Assembly: GCF_027924525.1 (NCBI RefSeq)
Contig: NZ_AP027040.1
Span: forward strand, 868,001-932,000
Source of the DNA: Aurantimicrobium sp. INA4
Lineage (GTDB): Bacteria > Actinomycetota > Actinomycetes > Actinomycetales > Microbacteriaceae
Length of the DNA: 64,000 nucleotides
Direction: 5' to 3'
In this document: piece by piece, positions 36,440-45,624 of the stretch
How positions within the stretch are numbered: the stretch's first letter is position 1
Layout of the letters: each line of letters begins with the position of its first letter
Program-made: the position numbers and the translations under genes
Notes under the pieces: generated by a model
The model's database searches: none
Told to the model about the DNA's origin: nothing
Seen by the model: the letters and a program-made list of their open reading frames with translations, nothing else

Positions 36440-39409
36440 CTAAATGAAATCAAAAAACACGCGCTCAACAACCTGACGAGAGCGCCTGGTAATCGATAGG
36501 TAATCCTCTTCAAGGCGACTTGCCGACCCAGGCGGATAATTCAATAGTCGAGCAATACCTTCCAGGTCACGGGTGTCCAGAGGCAGAACGTCCGTAGCTT
36601 TATCGGCCCAGATAGTGATGCCAGAACGTACCCGTGAAGCAAAAATCCACGCCTCAATGAGCTTTGATGCATCTTCTTGTGAAATGAGTTTTTCTTGCGC
36701 AGCAACCCGGAGTGCTGTGATCGAAGATGTGGTCTGCAATTGAGGATAAAGATGCGCAAATTGAAGCTGGAGTAATTGAACCGTCCACTCAACATCGCTG
36801 AGTGATCCTCGACCTAATTTCACGTGGCGTGCAGGATCAGCACCTTGAGGTAAACGTTCTGCCTCGACGCGCGCTTTAATCCGCCTGATTTCGCGGACAT
36901 CATCAATGCTGATTTCCTTGGGATACCGAACATTATTGATGAGTTCCATCATGTCTGATTGAAGTTGTTCAGGGCCGAGAACGGCGCGCGCGCGCAATAA
37001 AGCCTGTGCTTCCCACATCAACGACCACCGAGCGTAATATGCGGCATAGGAGTCCAGAGATCTGGCAATGGCCCCATTCTTGCCCTCTGGGCGGAGATCC
37101 GTATCTATATCGAATGGGAGTCTTGGGTCTTCTGCCAGTTCCTTGATTCTGAGAATGATGCGCTCAGCACGTTTCTGGGCCACTTCGCCGTCACACTCAG
37201 ATGTTCCGCGATAGACATAAATCACGTCTGCATCGCTATCGAAACCGAGTTCTTGTCCTCCGTAACGTCCCATAGCAATGACGGCGAATTCTGGATTGTG
37301 CTCAGTCTCACGGAGTGCAATGCCTAGGTACCCACTCAACGCAGCGGTAGTGACGTCACTGAGCCCTTGACTGATCTGGTCGATCGTGAGCACGTTGAGA
37401 ATTCCACCAATAGCCAAACGCAATACTTCACGCCGGCGCATTGATCTCACAGCTTTGCGGGCAGCCTCATCGTCCTCGTGGTGGCGGGCCAAAATAGAAA
37501 GAACTTCCGCGCTGAGCACCTCTGCGGGAGTCGGTTGTAATTCTTCATCGCCATCAAACCACGCAGCAGATTCAGGAATAAGTTCCATGAGATCAGAGAC
37601 ATAGCGCGATCCACTAAGAACTTGTGTGAGGCGTTGTGCCGCACCTGCAGAATCTCGCAGCATCCGCAGGAACCAATGTGACTCCCCTAATTGCTCACTC
37701 AGCAATCGGAAACTCAACAGGCCATGATCTGGATTTGCGCCTTCGGAAAGCCATTGCAACATGACCGGAAGTAATGCACGTTGAATCGCTGCACGTCTGG
37801 AAACACCTGATGTGAGTGCGGCTATGTGTTTCAGCGATCCCTTCGGATCTCTGAAACCAATAGCAGCAAGACGAGCTTCAGCTTGGTCACTCGTGAGCTG
37901 GTGAGTTTCTTCAGGCAGTTTTGCTACCGCTGCAAGCAAAGGTCGATAAAACAGACGCTCATGGAGCTCTCGCACTTCAAGTTTGGTTTGTTGCCACCTG
38001 GCAACAACCTCAGCGGCAGTGTTCCACAATCCTGTTGCACGAGCTAAAACTCTCTGTTCTGCCTCGCCTCTAGGCATCAGGTGTGTGCGCGTCAAATCTC
38101 GTAATTGCATGCGATGTTCTAACAAACGCAAGAAGCGATAATCATCAGCAAAGCTTTGTGCTTCGTCACGACCAACATATCCAGCCTGCGACAAGCGCTG
38201 AAGTGACTCTAGGGTGCCACGGGTGTGAACAGTGTCATCAACAAGGCCGTGAACAAGTTGCAGTAACTGAACAGTAAATTCGATATCCCGAAGGCCACCT
38301 GGACCTAGTTTGATTTGATATTCCACATCGTCACCGGGAATATTCTCAGTGACTCTTTCGCGCATGCGCTGTACTTGTTCCACAAAGTTTGACCGGCTGG
38401 CACTTGACCAAACTTTAGGTGCCACGCTGGCAACGTATTGCTCCCCCAGCTCCATACTTCCTGCAAGTGGTCGCGCCTTGAGAAGTGCCTGGAATTCCCA
38501 GTCTTTAGCCCAACGATCGTAATAGGCCATGTGAGACTCGAGGGTTCGAACAAGAGCACCGTCCTTGCCCTCTGGACGCAGATTGGCATCTACTTCCCAT
38601 AACCCAGGTTCTTTAGAAACTTCATAGATGCTTCGTGCCGTGTGCTGAGCCAGACGTGTTGCGATAGTCAATGCCTGGTCAGTTGACAGAACTGCCTCGT
38701 CACGCGAGCGGGCAACATAAATGACATCGACATCGCTGAGATAGTTCAGTTCACGAGCACCGCACTTACCCATGCCGATAATCGCTAGGTCGACAAGTGC
38801 CACCTGTTCGGCACTGAACTGCTCGGCTACTTCAGCCCGCGCTACAGCGAGGCCTGCTTCCAAGGCAGCTCCTGCGACATCTGATAGCGCGCCAGTAACG
38901 ACCTCAATTTGAGAGAGCGGGTCTTCATGGTTAAGGTCCCAGAGCGCAATACTCAGCAAGTGTTCCCGGTAACGAATGCGCAGTGCATCGTGTGCTTGGT
39001 CTGCCTTGAGCTTTGCAATTGATTTGGTGGCTTGAACGCTATCTAACAGAGAATCCCGCAGCTTTACTTGATCTCTTGGTAGCTGGGGTTCATTCAAAAA
39101 AACATTGAGGGTGTGCGGATGTCTCTCGATAAACTCTGCAAGCCCACGGGAACCACCCAGGATTTTGAGCAACCGAGTGGTGGCTTCTTCTTTCCTAAGA
39201 ATCTTCTTCAACACAGCCAATTCAGGCTGAGTTTGTCCAAGCCGAACAAGCCACAATAATGCTCTATCGGGATCAGCACTTGAAGAAACTGCAGTAAGAA
39301 TAAGTTCGGGTTGCGCACCTGTGACGGCAACCACAGAGTCAACGCACTCCAACGCTTCACTGAGTTCAGTGAAACCAGCCTTTGCGAGCTGAGTGCGCGA
39401 CAGTGCCAC
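36440..39409 (-). CDS. glnE: Glutamine synthetase adenylyltransferase/adenylyl-removing enzyme
   Basis: About 989 residues from the GTG at 39409; an ATG at 39487 in the same frame would overlap glnA2 by 64 bp and gives 1015 residues, and neither start has a good Shine-Dalgarno. Two nucleotidyltransferase domains are visible: the N-terminal deadenylylase half with NYLSDVDVIYVARS and a C-terminal half with GFDSDADVIYVYRG, each followed by a helical GlnD-PII-uridylylase-like region (for example KLGPGGLRDIEFTVQLLQL and KLGRGSLSDVEWTVQLLQL). It controls GlnA1 by modifying Y402. Downstream of glnA2 on the same strand and probably co-transcribed. Confidence 0.93.
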   Translation of the reverse strand: MALSRTQLAKAGFTELSEALECVDSVVAVTGAQPELILTAVSSSADPDRALLWLVRLGQTQPELAVLKKILRKEEATTRLLKILGGSRGLAEFIERHPHTLNVFLNEPQLPRDQVKLRDSLLDSVQATKSIAKLKADQAHDALRIRYREHLLSIALWDLNHEDPLSQIEVVTGALSDVAGAALEAGLAVARAEVAEQFSAEQVALVDLAIIGMGKCGARELNYLSDVDVIYVARSRDEAVLSTDQALTIATRLAQHTARSIYEVSKEPGLWEVDANLRPEGKDGALVRTLESHMAYYDRWAKDWEFQALLKARPLAGSMELGEQYVASVAPKVWSSASRSNFVEQVQRMRERVTENIPGDDVEYQIKLGPGGLRDIEFTVQLLQLVHGLVDDTVHTRGTLESLQRLSQAGYVGRDEAQSFADDYRFLRLLEHRMQLRDLTRTHLMPRGEAEQRVLARATGLWNTAAEVVARWQQTKLEVRELHERLFYRPLLAAVAKLPEETHQLTSDQAEARLAAIGFRDPKGSLKHIAALTSGVSRRAAIQRALLPVMLQWLSEGANPDHGLLSFRLLSEQLGESHWFLRMLRDSAGAAQRLTQVLSGSRYVSDLMELIPESAAWFDGDEELQPTPAEVLSAEVLSILARHHEDDEAARKAVRSMRRREVLRLAIGGILNVLTIDQISQGLSDVTTAALSGYLGIALRETEHNPEFAVIAMGRYGGQELGFDSDADVIYVYRGTSECDGEVAQKRAERIILRIKELAEDPRLPFDIDTDLRPEGKNGAIARSLDSYAAYYARWSLMWEAQALLRARAVLGPEQLQSDMMELINNVRYPKEISIDDVREIRRIKARVEAERLPQGADPARHVKLGRGSLSDVEWTVQLLQLQFAHLYPQLQTTSSITALRVAAQEKLISQEDASKLIEAWIFASRVRSGITIWADKATDVLPLDTRDLEGIARLLNYPPGSASRLEEDYLSITRRSRQVVERVFFDFI

Positions 39410-39423
39410 GGGAAGTGAAGAGT

Positions 39424-40761
39424 CTAGAGAGTTTCGAGGTTGGAACGTAGCTCGAAATTGGTGACCTGGTTTCGGTAGTCTGCCCATTCCTGGCGCTTGT
39501 TGCGCAACACATAATCAAAGACTTTGGATCCCAGCGTCTCGGCTACAAGCTCAGACTCCTCCATCAAGCTGATGGCATTGTTCAAACTAGAAGGAAGTGG
39601 CTTGTAACCCAGTGCTTTACGCTCAGTGTCTGTGAGCTCCCAGGCATTCTCTTCAGCTTCCGCTGGAAGATCCATGCTCTGTTCAATACCCTTCAGACCC
39701 GCTGCGAGCAGCACCGAGTATGCGAGATAAGGGTTTGCAGCTGAGTCGATAGCGCGATATTCAATACGAGCGCTTTGACCTTTGCCTGGTTTATATACAG
39801 GAACACGAACCAGTGCAGAACGGTTGTTGTGACCCCAGTTAGCAAAAGCAGGAGCTTCACCACCGCCCCAGAGACGCTTGTACGAGTTGACGTACTGGTT
39901 TGTGACTGCCGTAATTTCAGGCGCGTAGTGGAGTAAGCCGGCAATAAACTGGCGGCCAACCTTTGAAAGTTGGTACTTAGCTCCTGCTTCGTAGAAGGCG
40001 TTGTTGTCGCCTTCAAACAAGGACATGTGGGTGTGCATACCGCTACCTGGGTGCTCTGCAAAAGGCTTAGGCATGAAGGTTGCATACACGCCCTGCTCCA
40101 TGGCAACTTCCTTGATAACAGTTCTGAAAGTCATGATGTTATCTGCAGTTGTCAGTGCGTCTGCGTAACGCAGGTCAATTTCGTTCTGTCCAGGCCCTGC
40201 TTCATGGTGACTGAACTCAACCGAAATGCCGATGTCTTCGAGCATGCGTACAGACCTGCGACGGAAATCATGTGCTGTTCCGCCAGGAACGTTGTCAAAG
40301 TAACCGGCGTGATCAATAGGTTGAGCACCACCATTTGCCCAGTCAGAATCTTTCAGAAGGTAAAACTCAATTTCAGGGTGGGTGTAGAACGTAAAGCCAC
40401 GTTCTGCCGCCTTTGCAAGCGTGCGCTTAAGAACATTTCGTGGGTCTGAGACTGCAGGCTGACCATCAGGGGTGTTGATGTCACAGAACATACGGGCAGT
40501 GGGGTCGATTTCCCCACGCCAGGGCAAGATCTGGAAGGTGGAGGGATCGGGGTGTGCGAGGACATCTGCTTCATATGCGCGTGTAAGTCCTTCGATGGCA
40601 GAACCATCAATTCCGACCCCTTCGGCAAAGGCACCTTCTACTTCAGCAGGCGCAACAGCAACAGACTTGAGAGTACCGTTCACGTCAGTGAACCACAGTC
40701 GAACGAACTTTACGCCGCGCTCTTCAATAGTGCGCAATACGAAGTCTTGTTGCTTGTCCAT
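39424..40761 (-). CDS. glnA2: Glutamine synthetase GlnA2
   Basis: 445 residues, close in length and sequence to the mycobacterial GlnA2 (MDKQQDFVLRTIEERGVKFVRLWFTDVNG at the N-terminus). GS motifs: GVGIDGSAIEG, HPEIEFYLL, GPGQNEIDLRYADAL, GSGMHTHMSLFEG and NRSALVRVP. The type I-beta adenylylation segment (LYxLPPEE) is replaced by NAWELTDTERKALGY, so GlnE should not modify it. Its true role is unsettled in the family; a D-glutamine or polyamine-related function has been discussed for relatives. AGGAAAGGG precedes the ATG. The order glnA2-glnE against glnA is conserved in actinobacteria. Confidence 0.93.
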   Translation of the reverse strand: MDKQQDFVLRTIEERGVKFVRLWFTDVNGTLKSVAVAPAEVEGAFAEGVGIDGSAIEGLTRAYEADVLAHPDPSTFQILPWRGEIDPTARMFCDINTPDGQPAVSDPRNVLKRTLAKAAERGFTFYTHPEIEFYLLKDSDWANGGAQPIDHAGYFDNVPGGTAHDFRRRSVRMLEDIGISVEFSHHEAGPGQNEIDLRYADALTTADNIMTFRTVIKEVAMEQGVYATFMPKPFAEHPGSGMHTHMSLFEGDNNAFYEAGAKYQLSKVGRQFIAGLLHYAPEITAVTNQYVNSYKRLWGGGEAPAFANWGHNNRSALVRVPVYKPGKGQSARIEYRAIDSAANPYLAYSVLLAAGLKGIEQSMDLPAEAEENAWELTDTERKALGYKPLPSSLNNAISLMEESELVAETLGSKVFDYVLRNKRQEWADYRNQVTNFELRSNLETL

Positions 40762-40783
40762 AAGAACCCTTTCCTATCGCTAC

Positions 40784-40789
40784 TAGGCT
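40784..40789 (+). promoter_or_regulatory. Leaderless -10 box TAGGCT of nadE
   Basis: TAGGCT, 7 nt before the nadE ATG at 40797, with no Shine-Dalgarno. It lies in a 35-bp divergent gap with glnA2. Confidence 0.55.
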
Positions 40790-40796
40790 ACTTGTT

Positions 40797-42536
40797 ATGC
40801 CGATTCTTCGCTTGGCTCTTGCCCAGACAAACCCACGTTTAGGGGATTTTTCGCACAATTCTTTACACATTGTTAACACAGTGAGACAGGCCTACGATCA
40901 GGGTGCTGATCTCGTCGCATTTGGAGAAATGGTCCTGACCGGGTACCCCATCGAAGATCTTGCTACCCGGCCAGATTTTTTGAAGGAATCATGGGCTGTA
41001 TTGCAACGAGTTGCCAACAACATCGCAGATTCTGGAGCAGGCAGTATTCCTGTTCTCGTGGGCTTCCCGCACGGCCCCATAGATGAACACGAGAATTCAG
41101 CGCACTCCCCCTCAGCTATCGCATACAACTCGGTCGCAGTGTTGCAAGACGGCAGAGTTATCGGAATTTATAACAAGCACCACTTACCCAACTACTCCGT
41201 ATTTGATGAATACAGAATCTTCCGTCCGGGCCACGATGCCGTGGTTGTGCACGTGGCCGGAGCAGATATCGCTTTGGCTATTTGTGAAGATATCTGGCGC
41301 GAAGGCGGACCTGTAGCTGCCATTGCAGAAGTTAAACCGAGCCTGCTGCTGGTTATGAACGGTTCACCCTTTGAACGAGAAAAGGACGAGGTTCGTCTTC
41401 CTCTGGTTCAACGCCGCGCAGAACAGGTCAATGCTCCGGTTGTCTACCTCAACATCGTGGGGGGGCAAGATGATCTGGTCTTCGATGGTGGAAGCTTTGT
41501 AACAAACTCTTCGGGAAAACTCCTGGCGCGTGCCCACCAATTCGTTGAACAAACCCTATTGATGGACATCGACCTCAAGGAATCTTCCAGCCATGGCGCT
41601 CAGCTCGGTCCAGGCGTTGTGATTATTGATGCCGGTAATGGTCACCCACAACGTTCGTCGCGAACACCTGTTCAGTCAGAAATAGCTCCACAGCTTGAAA
41701 TCAACGAACAAATCTGGGACGCACTTGTTCTAGGGATGCGCGATTATGTGGAAAAGAATGGCTTCCGATCTGTCATCTTGGGCCTTTCTGGCGGAATTGA
41801 TTCTGCGGTGTGTGCAGCACTTGCTGTGGATGCAATCGGACCAGATCGGGTCTTTGGCGTATCGATGCCTAGTCGATATTCCAGTGACCATTCCCGCTCT
41901 GATGCAGATGACTTAGCGGAGCGTTTAGGGATCAAAATTCGCACTGAAGCAATTGCCGATCTTGTTGCCCCTGTTGAAAACCAACTTCACCTAGAAGGGA
42001 TTTCCGCCGAAAACCTCCAGGCACGTATTCGCGGAATCATTTTGATGGGTTTGAGTAATGCCGAAGGTCACCTGGTCCTCACCACAGGAAATAAAACTGA
42101 GATTGCCGTTGGATACAGCACCATTTACGGCGACAGTGTGGGAGGTTTTGCTCCCATCCGCGACGTGCCCAAAACTTTGGTCTGGGAGTTAGCAAAATGG
42201 CGAAATGAGCACGCCCGTCAACAAGGACTCACTCCGCCAATCCCAGAGAATTCGATTACAAAACCACCGTCGGCAGAATTGCGCCCAGGGCAGGTCGATC
42301 AGGACACCTTGCCCCAATATGACGTTCTTGATGCCATCCTTGATTCGTACATCACCGAACGCGTAGGTCGCGATGTCATCATTGCTCGTGGCTTTGAACC
42401 AAGTTTGGTTGACCGCGTAATTAATCTGGTTGACCGTGCAGAGTGGAAAAGACGCCAAGGCGCCATTGGTCCCAAGATTTCTGAGATGGCCTTTGGTAGA
42501 GACCGTAGGCTCCCCGTCACATTTTCGCGTAACTAG
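40797..42536 (+). CDS. nadE: Glutamine-dependent NAD+ synthetase
   Basis: 579 residues, two domains. The N-terminal nitrilase-type glutaminase has the triad E44 (AFGEMVLTGYP), K127 (YNKHHLPNYSVFDEYR) and C163 (LAICEDIWREGG). The C-terminal synthetase has the ATP-binding SGGIDSAV P-loop and TTGNKTEIAVGYSTIYGD. It amidates nicotinate adenine dinucleotide using ammonia from glutamine, which fits its position beside glutamine synthetase genes. The stop is 9 bp before the panB start. Apparently leaderless. Confidence 0.95.
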   Translation: MPILRLALAQTNPRLGDFSHNSLHIVNTVRQAYDQGADLVAFGEMVLTGYPIEDLATRPDFLKESWAVLQRVANNIADSGAGSIPVLVGFPHGPIDEHENSAHSPSAIAYNSVAVLQDGRVIGIYNKHHLPNYSVFDEYRIFRPGHDAVVVHVAGADIALAICEDIWREGGPVAAIAEVKPSLLLVMNGSPFEREKDEVRLPLVQRRAEQVNAPVVYLNIVGGQDDLVFDGGSFVTNSSGKLLARAHQFVEQTLLMDIDLKESSSHGAQLGPGVVIIDAGNGHPQRSSRTPVQSEIAPQLEINEQIWDALVLGMRDYVEKNGFRSVILGLSGGIDSAVCAALAVDAIGPDRVFGVSMPSRYSSDHSRSDADDLAERLGIKIRTEAIADLVAPVENQLHLEGISAENLQARIRGIILMGLSNAEGHLVLTTGNKTEIAVGYSTIYGDSVGGFAPIRDVPKTLVWELAKWRNEHARQQGLTPPIPENSITKPPSAELRPGQVDQDTLPQYDVLDAILDSYITERVGRDVIIARGFEPSLVDRVINLVDRAEWKRRQGAIGPKISEMAFGRDRRLPVTFSRN

Positions 42537-42539
42537 ACT
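42534..42539 (+). promoter_or_regulatory. Leaderless -10 box TAGACT of panB
   Basis: TAGACT, 6 nt before the panB ATG at 42546, and overlapping the nadE stop codon. It could give panB its own transcript in addition to read-through. Confidence 0.5.
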
Positions 42540-42545
42540 GGTTTC

Positions 42546-43385
42546 ATGAGCGTTCACCCAGATCCCACCTCAGATGCCGTCCTGAAACGAGTTCGCACAC
42601 GTCATTTTGCCCAGGCAAAAGCTAACGGCATCAAAATTACAGGGTTGACTAGCTATGACACTTTGACTGCACAAATCTTCGATGAAGCAGGTATTGATTT
42701 CCTCCTTGTCGGTGACTCTGCCGGAAACACTGTCTTGGGATATGACTCGACCCTTCCTGTAACGGTGGATGAACTCATTCCATTGACCCGTGCTGTTGCC
42801 TTGTCAGCTAAGCGTGCATTCGTGATTGCCGATATGCCTTTTGGGTCCTATGAGGAAGGTCCAGAACACGCACTTCGGACAGCAATGCGGTTCATGAAAG
42901 AAACGCATGCTCACGCGGTCAAACTCGAAGGTGGAATTCGCAGCGCTGATCAAATTCGTCGCATCGTGGAATCTGGCATCCCCGTCATGGGCCACGTTGG
43001 ATTTACTCCGCAAAGTGAGCACGGTTTGGGCGGCCACATGATTCAAGGACGCGGTGAGGCAGCTGACCGTGTATTCGCAGACGCCAAAGCTGTTGAAGCA
43101 GCAGGTGCATTTGCTGTTGTCCTTGAAATGATTCCTGCAGAGCTTGCAGCGCGCATCACAGCCGAGCTAAGTATTCCCACCATCAGCGTGGGGGCAGGCG
43201 CTCATACAGACGGACAGCTTTTAGTTTGGACAGACTTTGCCGGCTTGAACCCGGGACGCGTTCCCAAGTTTGTTAAGCAATACGCTCAACTTGGTGCTGT
43301 CCTTAGCGAGGCAGCAACATCTTTCAAAGCTGATGTGGAATCAGGAGCCTACCCAGGCCCTGAGCACAGCTACCAGGACGACTAA
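42546..43385 (+). CDS. panB: 3-methyl-2-oxobutanoate hydroxymethyltransferase
   Basis: 279 residues. PanB motifs are complete: LTSYDTLTAQIFDEAGIDFLLVGDS (metal-binding Asp), GYDSTLPVTVDELI, AVKLEGG, GHVGFTPQS and the catalytic Glu in VLEMIPAELA. It forms ketopantoate from ketoisovalerate and methylene-tetrahydrofolate, the first committed step of pantothenate and CoA synthesis. Nine bp after nadE. The stop directly abuts the stop of the convergent SPOR-like gene with no spacer, so no terminator fits between them. Confidence 0.96.
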   Translation: MSVHPDPTSDAVLKRVRTRHFAQAKANGIKITGLTSYDTLTAQIFDEAGIDFLLVGDSAGNTVLGYDSTLPVTVDELIPLTRAVALSAKRAFVIADMPFGSYEEGPEHALRTAMRFMKETHAHAVKLEGGIRSADQIRRIVESGIPVMGHVGFTPQSEHGLGGHMIQGRGEAADRVFADAKAVEAAGAFAVVLEMIPAELAARITAELSIPTISVGAGAHTDGQLLVWTDFAGLNPGRVPKFVKQYAQLGAVLSEAATSFKADVESGAYPGPEHSYQDD

Positions 43386-43580
43386 CTAGTTACCTTCGCG
43401 TTCGGCGCGCTCTTCAGCTTCCCAACGCTCACTGTTTTCTCGCAGTTTTTCCATAGCGTGCTCTGCTTCATGAGCTGTCTCGAAAGGGCCTACGCGCTCG
43501 GACGAGGGTGACAGGTAGCCTTTTTCAACAGACTTGGTGTGCAGGTTGTACCAGAACATTTCACTTGGCTTCTCAGACAT
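43386..43580 (-). CDS. Small SPOR-like protein
   Basis: 64 residues, very charged. The segment MFWYNLHTKSVEKGYLSPSSERVGPFETAHEAEHAMEKLRENSERWEAEE resembles the short SPOR-type proteins conserved in actinobacteria beside map and panB. No signal peptide or membrane helix, so it is unlikely to bind septal peptidoglycan directly. Function unknown. Its start codon is 12 bp from that of the divergent map gene, and a TAAGGT box seven bases before the ATG suggests a leaderless mRNA. Confidence 0.78.
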   Translation of the reverse strand: MSEKPSEMFWYNLHTKSVEKGYLSPSSERVGPFETAHEAEHAMEKLRENSERWEAEERAEREGN

Positions 43581-43585
43581 AAACT
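43580..43585 (+). promoter_or_regulatory. Leaderless -10 box TAAACT of map
   Basis: TAAACT, 7 nt before the map ATG at 43593. Its first base is also the last base of the SPOR-like gene's start codon on the other strand. Confidence 0.55.
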
Positions 43586-43587
43586 TA

Positions 43588-43593
43588 ACCTTA
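43588..43593 (-). promoter_or_regulatory. Leaderless -10 box TAAGGT of the SPOR-like gene
   Basis: TAAGGT on the minus strand, 7 nt before the ATG at 43580. Its first base overlaps the first base of the map start codon. Confidence 0.5.
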
Positions 43594-44459
43594 TGCCTAG
43601 AGATGCCACAGGGGTTCTTATTCCCGGAGTTTTGAGTTCAGAACGTCACGTTCCCTCAAACATTATTCGGCCTCCCTATGTAGGAAAATCCACGCCACCA
43701 GCCCACACAACAGGTGATGTGTATGACGCTGAGACGATTGAGAAAATTCGTCGCGCTGGAAAAATTTCTTCCCAAGCTTTAGATCTGATTGGTTCTGTTA
43801 TCAAGCCCGGCATGACGACAGATGAGATAGACCAAATTGGTCATGATTTTGTGATCAGCCACGGCGCATATCCTTCAACCCTGGGATATCGCGGATATCC
43901 CAAATCGTTGTGTACCAGCGTGAACGAAGTCATTTGTCATGGCATCCCTGACGACACCGTTATCCAAGAAGGCGATCTCGTCAATGTGGACATCACGAGT
44001 TATCTCGATGGCGTTCATGGCGACACAAACAGAACATTTATCGTGGGAGAAACCTCACCTGAGGTTCGTGACTTAGTCGAAAGAACCCACGAAGCACTCA
44101 ATCGCGGAATCAAGGCTGTTGCTCCGGGGCGCGAGGTCAATGTCATTGGAAGAGCAATCGAGTCATATGCCAAACGCTTTGGCTACGGAGTTGTTCGTGA
44201 TTTCACCGGTCATGGTGTGGGCACTAGCTTCCATTCCGGCTTAATCATCCCCCACTATGACTCAGCTCCGCTGTATAACGACATCATGGAAGTGGGCATG
44301 GTTTTCACCATTGAACCCATGCTTACCCTCGGAACCCATGAGTGGGATATGTGGGCAGATGACTGGACGGTCACAACCAAAGACAAGTCATGGACTGCCC
44401 AGTTTGAACACACTCTCGTTGTCACCGAAACAGGTGCAGATATCTTGACCCTGTCCTAA
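43593..44459 (+). CDS. map: Methionine aminopeptidase
   Basis: 288 residues from ATG 43593; the frame opens upstream inside the divergent gene but without a plausible start. The catalytic domain has the dinuclear metal ligands in VNVDITSYLDGVHGDTNRTF (two Asp), GHGVGTSFHSG (His), FTIEPML (Glu) and QFEHTLVV (Glu). The roughly 45-residue N-terminal extension with PPYVGKSTPP is the SH3-ligand-like type Ic extension of actinobacterial MAPs. It removes initiator methionine co-translationally. Followed 20 bp later by ppgK. Confidence 0.95.
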   Translation: MPRDATGVLIPGVLSSERHVPSNIIRPPYVGKSTPPAHTTGDVYDAETIEKIRRAGKISSQALDLIGSVIKPGMTTDEIDQIGHDFVISHGAYPSTLGYRGYPKSLCTSVNEVICHGIPDDTVIQEGDLVNVDITSYLDGVHGDTNRTFIVGETSPEVRDLVERTHEALNRGIKAVAPGREVNVIGRAIESYAKRFGYGVVRDFTGHGVGTSFHSGLIIPHYDSAPLYNDIMEVGMVFTIEPMLTLGTHEWDMWADDWTVTTKDKSWTAQFEHTLVVTETGADILTLS

Positions 44460-44479
44460 CCACGACAAAAAAGGAACAC

Positions 44480-45184
44480 ATGAACGCGCGCGCAATCGGC
44501 ATCGATATTGGTGGAACTGGCATCAAGGGTGGACTGGTTGATGTTGATTCCGGAGAAATCATCGGAGAACGCATCCGGGTCGCAACACCTGCCGGTGGTG
44601 AGCCTGAAGATATAGCTCGCGTCGTCAAGGACGTCATTGAACAACTGGATGTGGGAGAGGATGTTCCGGTTGGAATCTGTTTCCCCAGCTCCATTCGTCA
44701 CGGTGTCACCACACTTGCAGCCAATATTTCCAAGCGATGGATTGGTTTTGAAGCAGAAGAGTTCTTTGAAGAACAACTTGGACGCAACATTCACTTTGTG
44801 AACGACGCTGACGCTGCGGGATATGCTGAAGTTGTCTATGGAGCAGCTAAAGACCAAGAAGGGTTAGTCATCATGACGACCTTAGGCACTGGTATCGGTG
44901 GGGCAATGATCTATAACGGCGTCTTAATCCCCAATGCTGAACTGGGACATCTCGAAATTGATGGCGTAGACGCTGAGAAGCGTGCTGCGGGTGTTATTCG
45001 CGAACGTGAGGGACTGACCTACGAAGAATGGGCAGAGCGCCTTCAGCGCTACTACAGCCACGTTGAGATGCTGTTCTCCCCTGAGCTCTTCATTGTTGGC
45101 GGTGGCATCTCAAAAAGCCACGAGCAGTTCTTACCCTTACTCAAGCTACGCACACACCATTGTTCCGGCAAAGCTTCTCAATAA
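44480..45184 (+). CDS. ppgK: Polyphosphate glucokinase, C-terminus frameshifted
   Basis: 234 residues as read. ROK-family features: phosphate loop IGIDIGGTGIKGG, FPSSIRHGVTTLAANISKRW, NDADAAGYAEV, MTTLGTGIGGAMI and ELGHLEIDG. PpgK phosphorylates glucose with polyphosphate or ATP. After LPLLKLRT the frame reads HHCSGKASQ and stops, but the +1 frame continues from ATTGTT at 45159 as IVPAKLLNKAGIMGAAKLAYDLAE to a TAG at 45231-45233. The span 44480-45233 is 754 nt, exactly one base over 251 codons, so a single insertion near the CACACAC run at 45151-45157 explains it. Real mutation or sequencing error. AAGGAAC precedes the ATG. Confidence 0.88.
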   Translation: MNARAIGIDIGGTGIKGGLVDVDSGEIIGERIRVATPAGGEPEDIARVVKDVIEQLDVGEDVPVGICFPSSIRHGVTTLAANISKRWIGFEAEEFFEEQLGRNIHFVNDADAAGYAEVVYGAAKDQEGLVIMTTLGTGIGGAMIYNGVLIPNAELGHLEIDGVDAEKRAAGVIREREGLTYEEWAERLQRYYSHVEMLFSPELFIVGGGISKSHEQFLPLLKLRTHHCSGKASQ

Positions 45185-45237
45185 AGCAGGCATCATGGGT
45201 GCAGCAAAGTTGGCCTACGACCTGGCTGAATAGGAAT

Positions 45238-45592
45238 GGGCCGGCTGATACGCCGGGTTCTGTCGGTTTCCCGTGACGGCCATCTATCTCGGAATTACGT
45301 TGCCGCAATTCTCTAGCGGTCTACCCGAGAACTCAGCGAGTAGCTTCACCGTTCTCTGTCTGACCTTGCTCCGGGCGAGGTTTACCTAGCCAGTCTGGTC
45401 ACCCAGGCTGCTGGTGGTCTCTTACACCACCGTTTCATCCTTACCGCCGGCGAACCGGAGGCGGTTTACTTTCTGTTGCACTGTTCTCGCGGGTTACCCC
45501 GGGTGGGTGTTACCCACCGCCCTACTCTGTGGAGCCCGGACGTTCCTCGGTGATGAAGCGAACTTCACCAACGCGACCGTCTTGCCGACCCA
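45238..45592 (-). ncRNA. rnpB: RNase P RNA, bacterial class A
   Basis: Read on the minus strand, the RNA starts near 45590 (GGTCGGCAAGACGGTCGCG) and contains the conserved core GAGGAACGTCCGGGCTCC, then CAGAAAGTAAACCGCC and GGTAAGGATGAAACGGTGG, GGTAAACC, and the 3' conserved ATAGATGGCCGTCAC and GACAGAACCCGGCG. These are the universal RNase P RNA elements. The ribozyme matures tRNA 5' ends with RnpA. The ends are approximate. It is convergent with ppgK, about 5 bp from the restored stop, and directly downstream of the RNase HI gene on the same strand (32 bp). Confidence 0.95.
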
Positions 45593-45624
45593 TTCTTATT
45601 CTGTTTTCAGTCTAGGACAGTACT

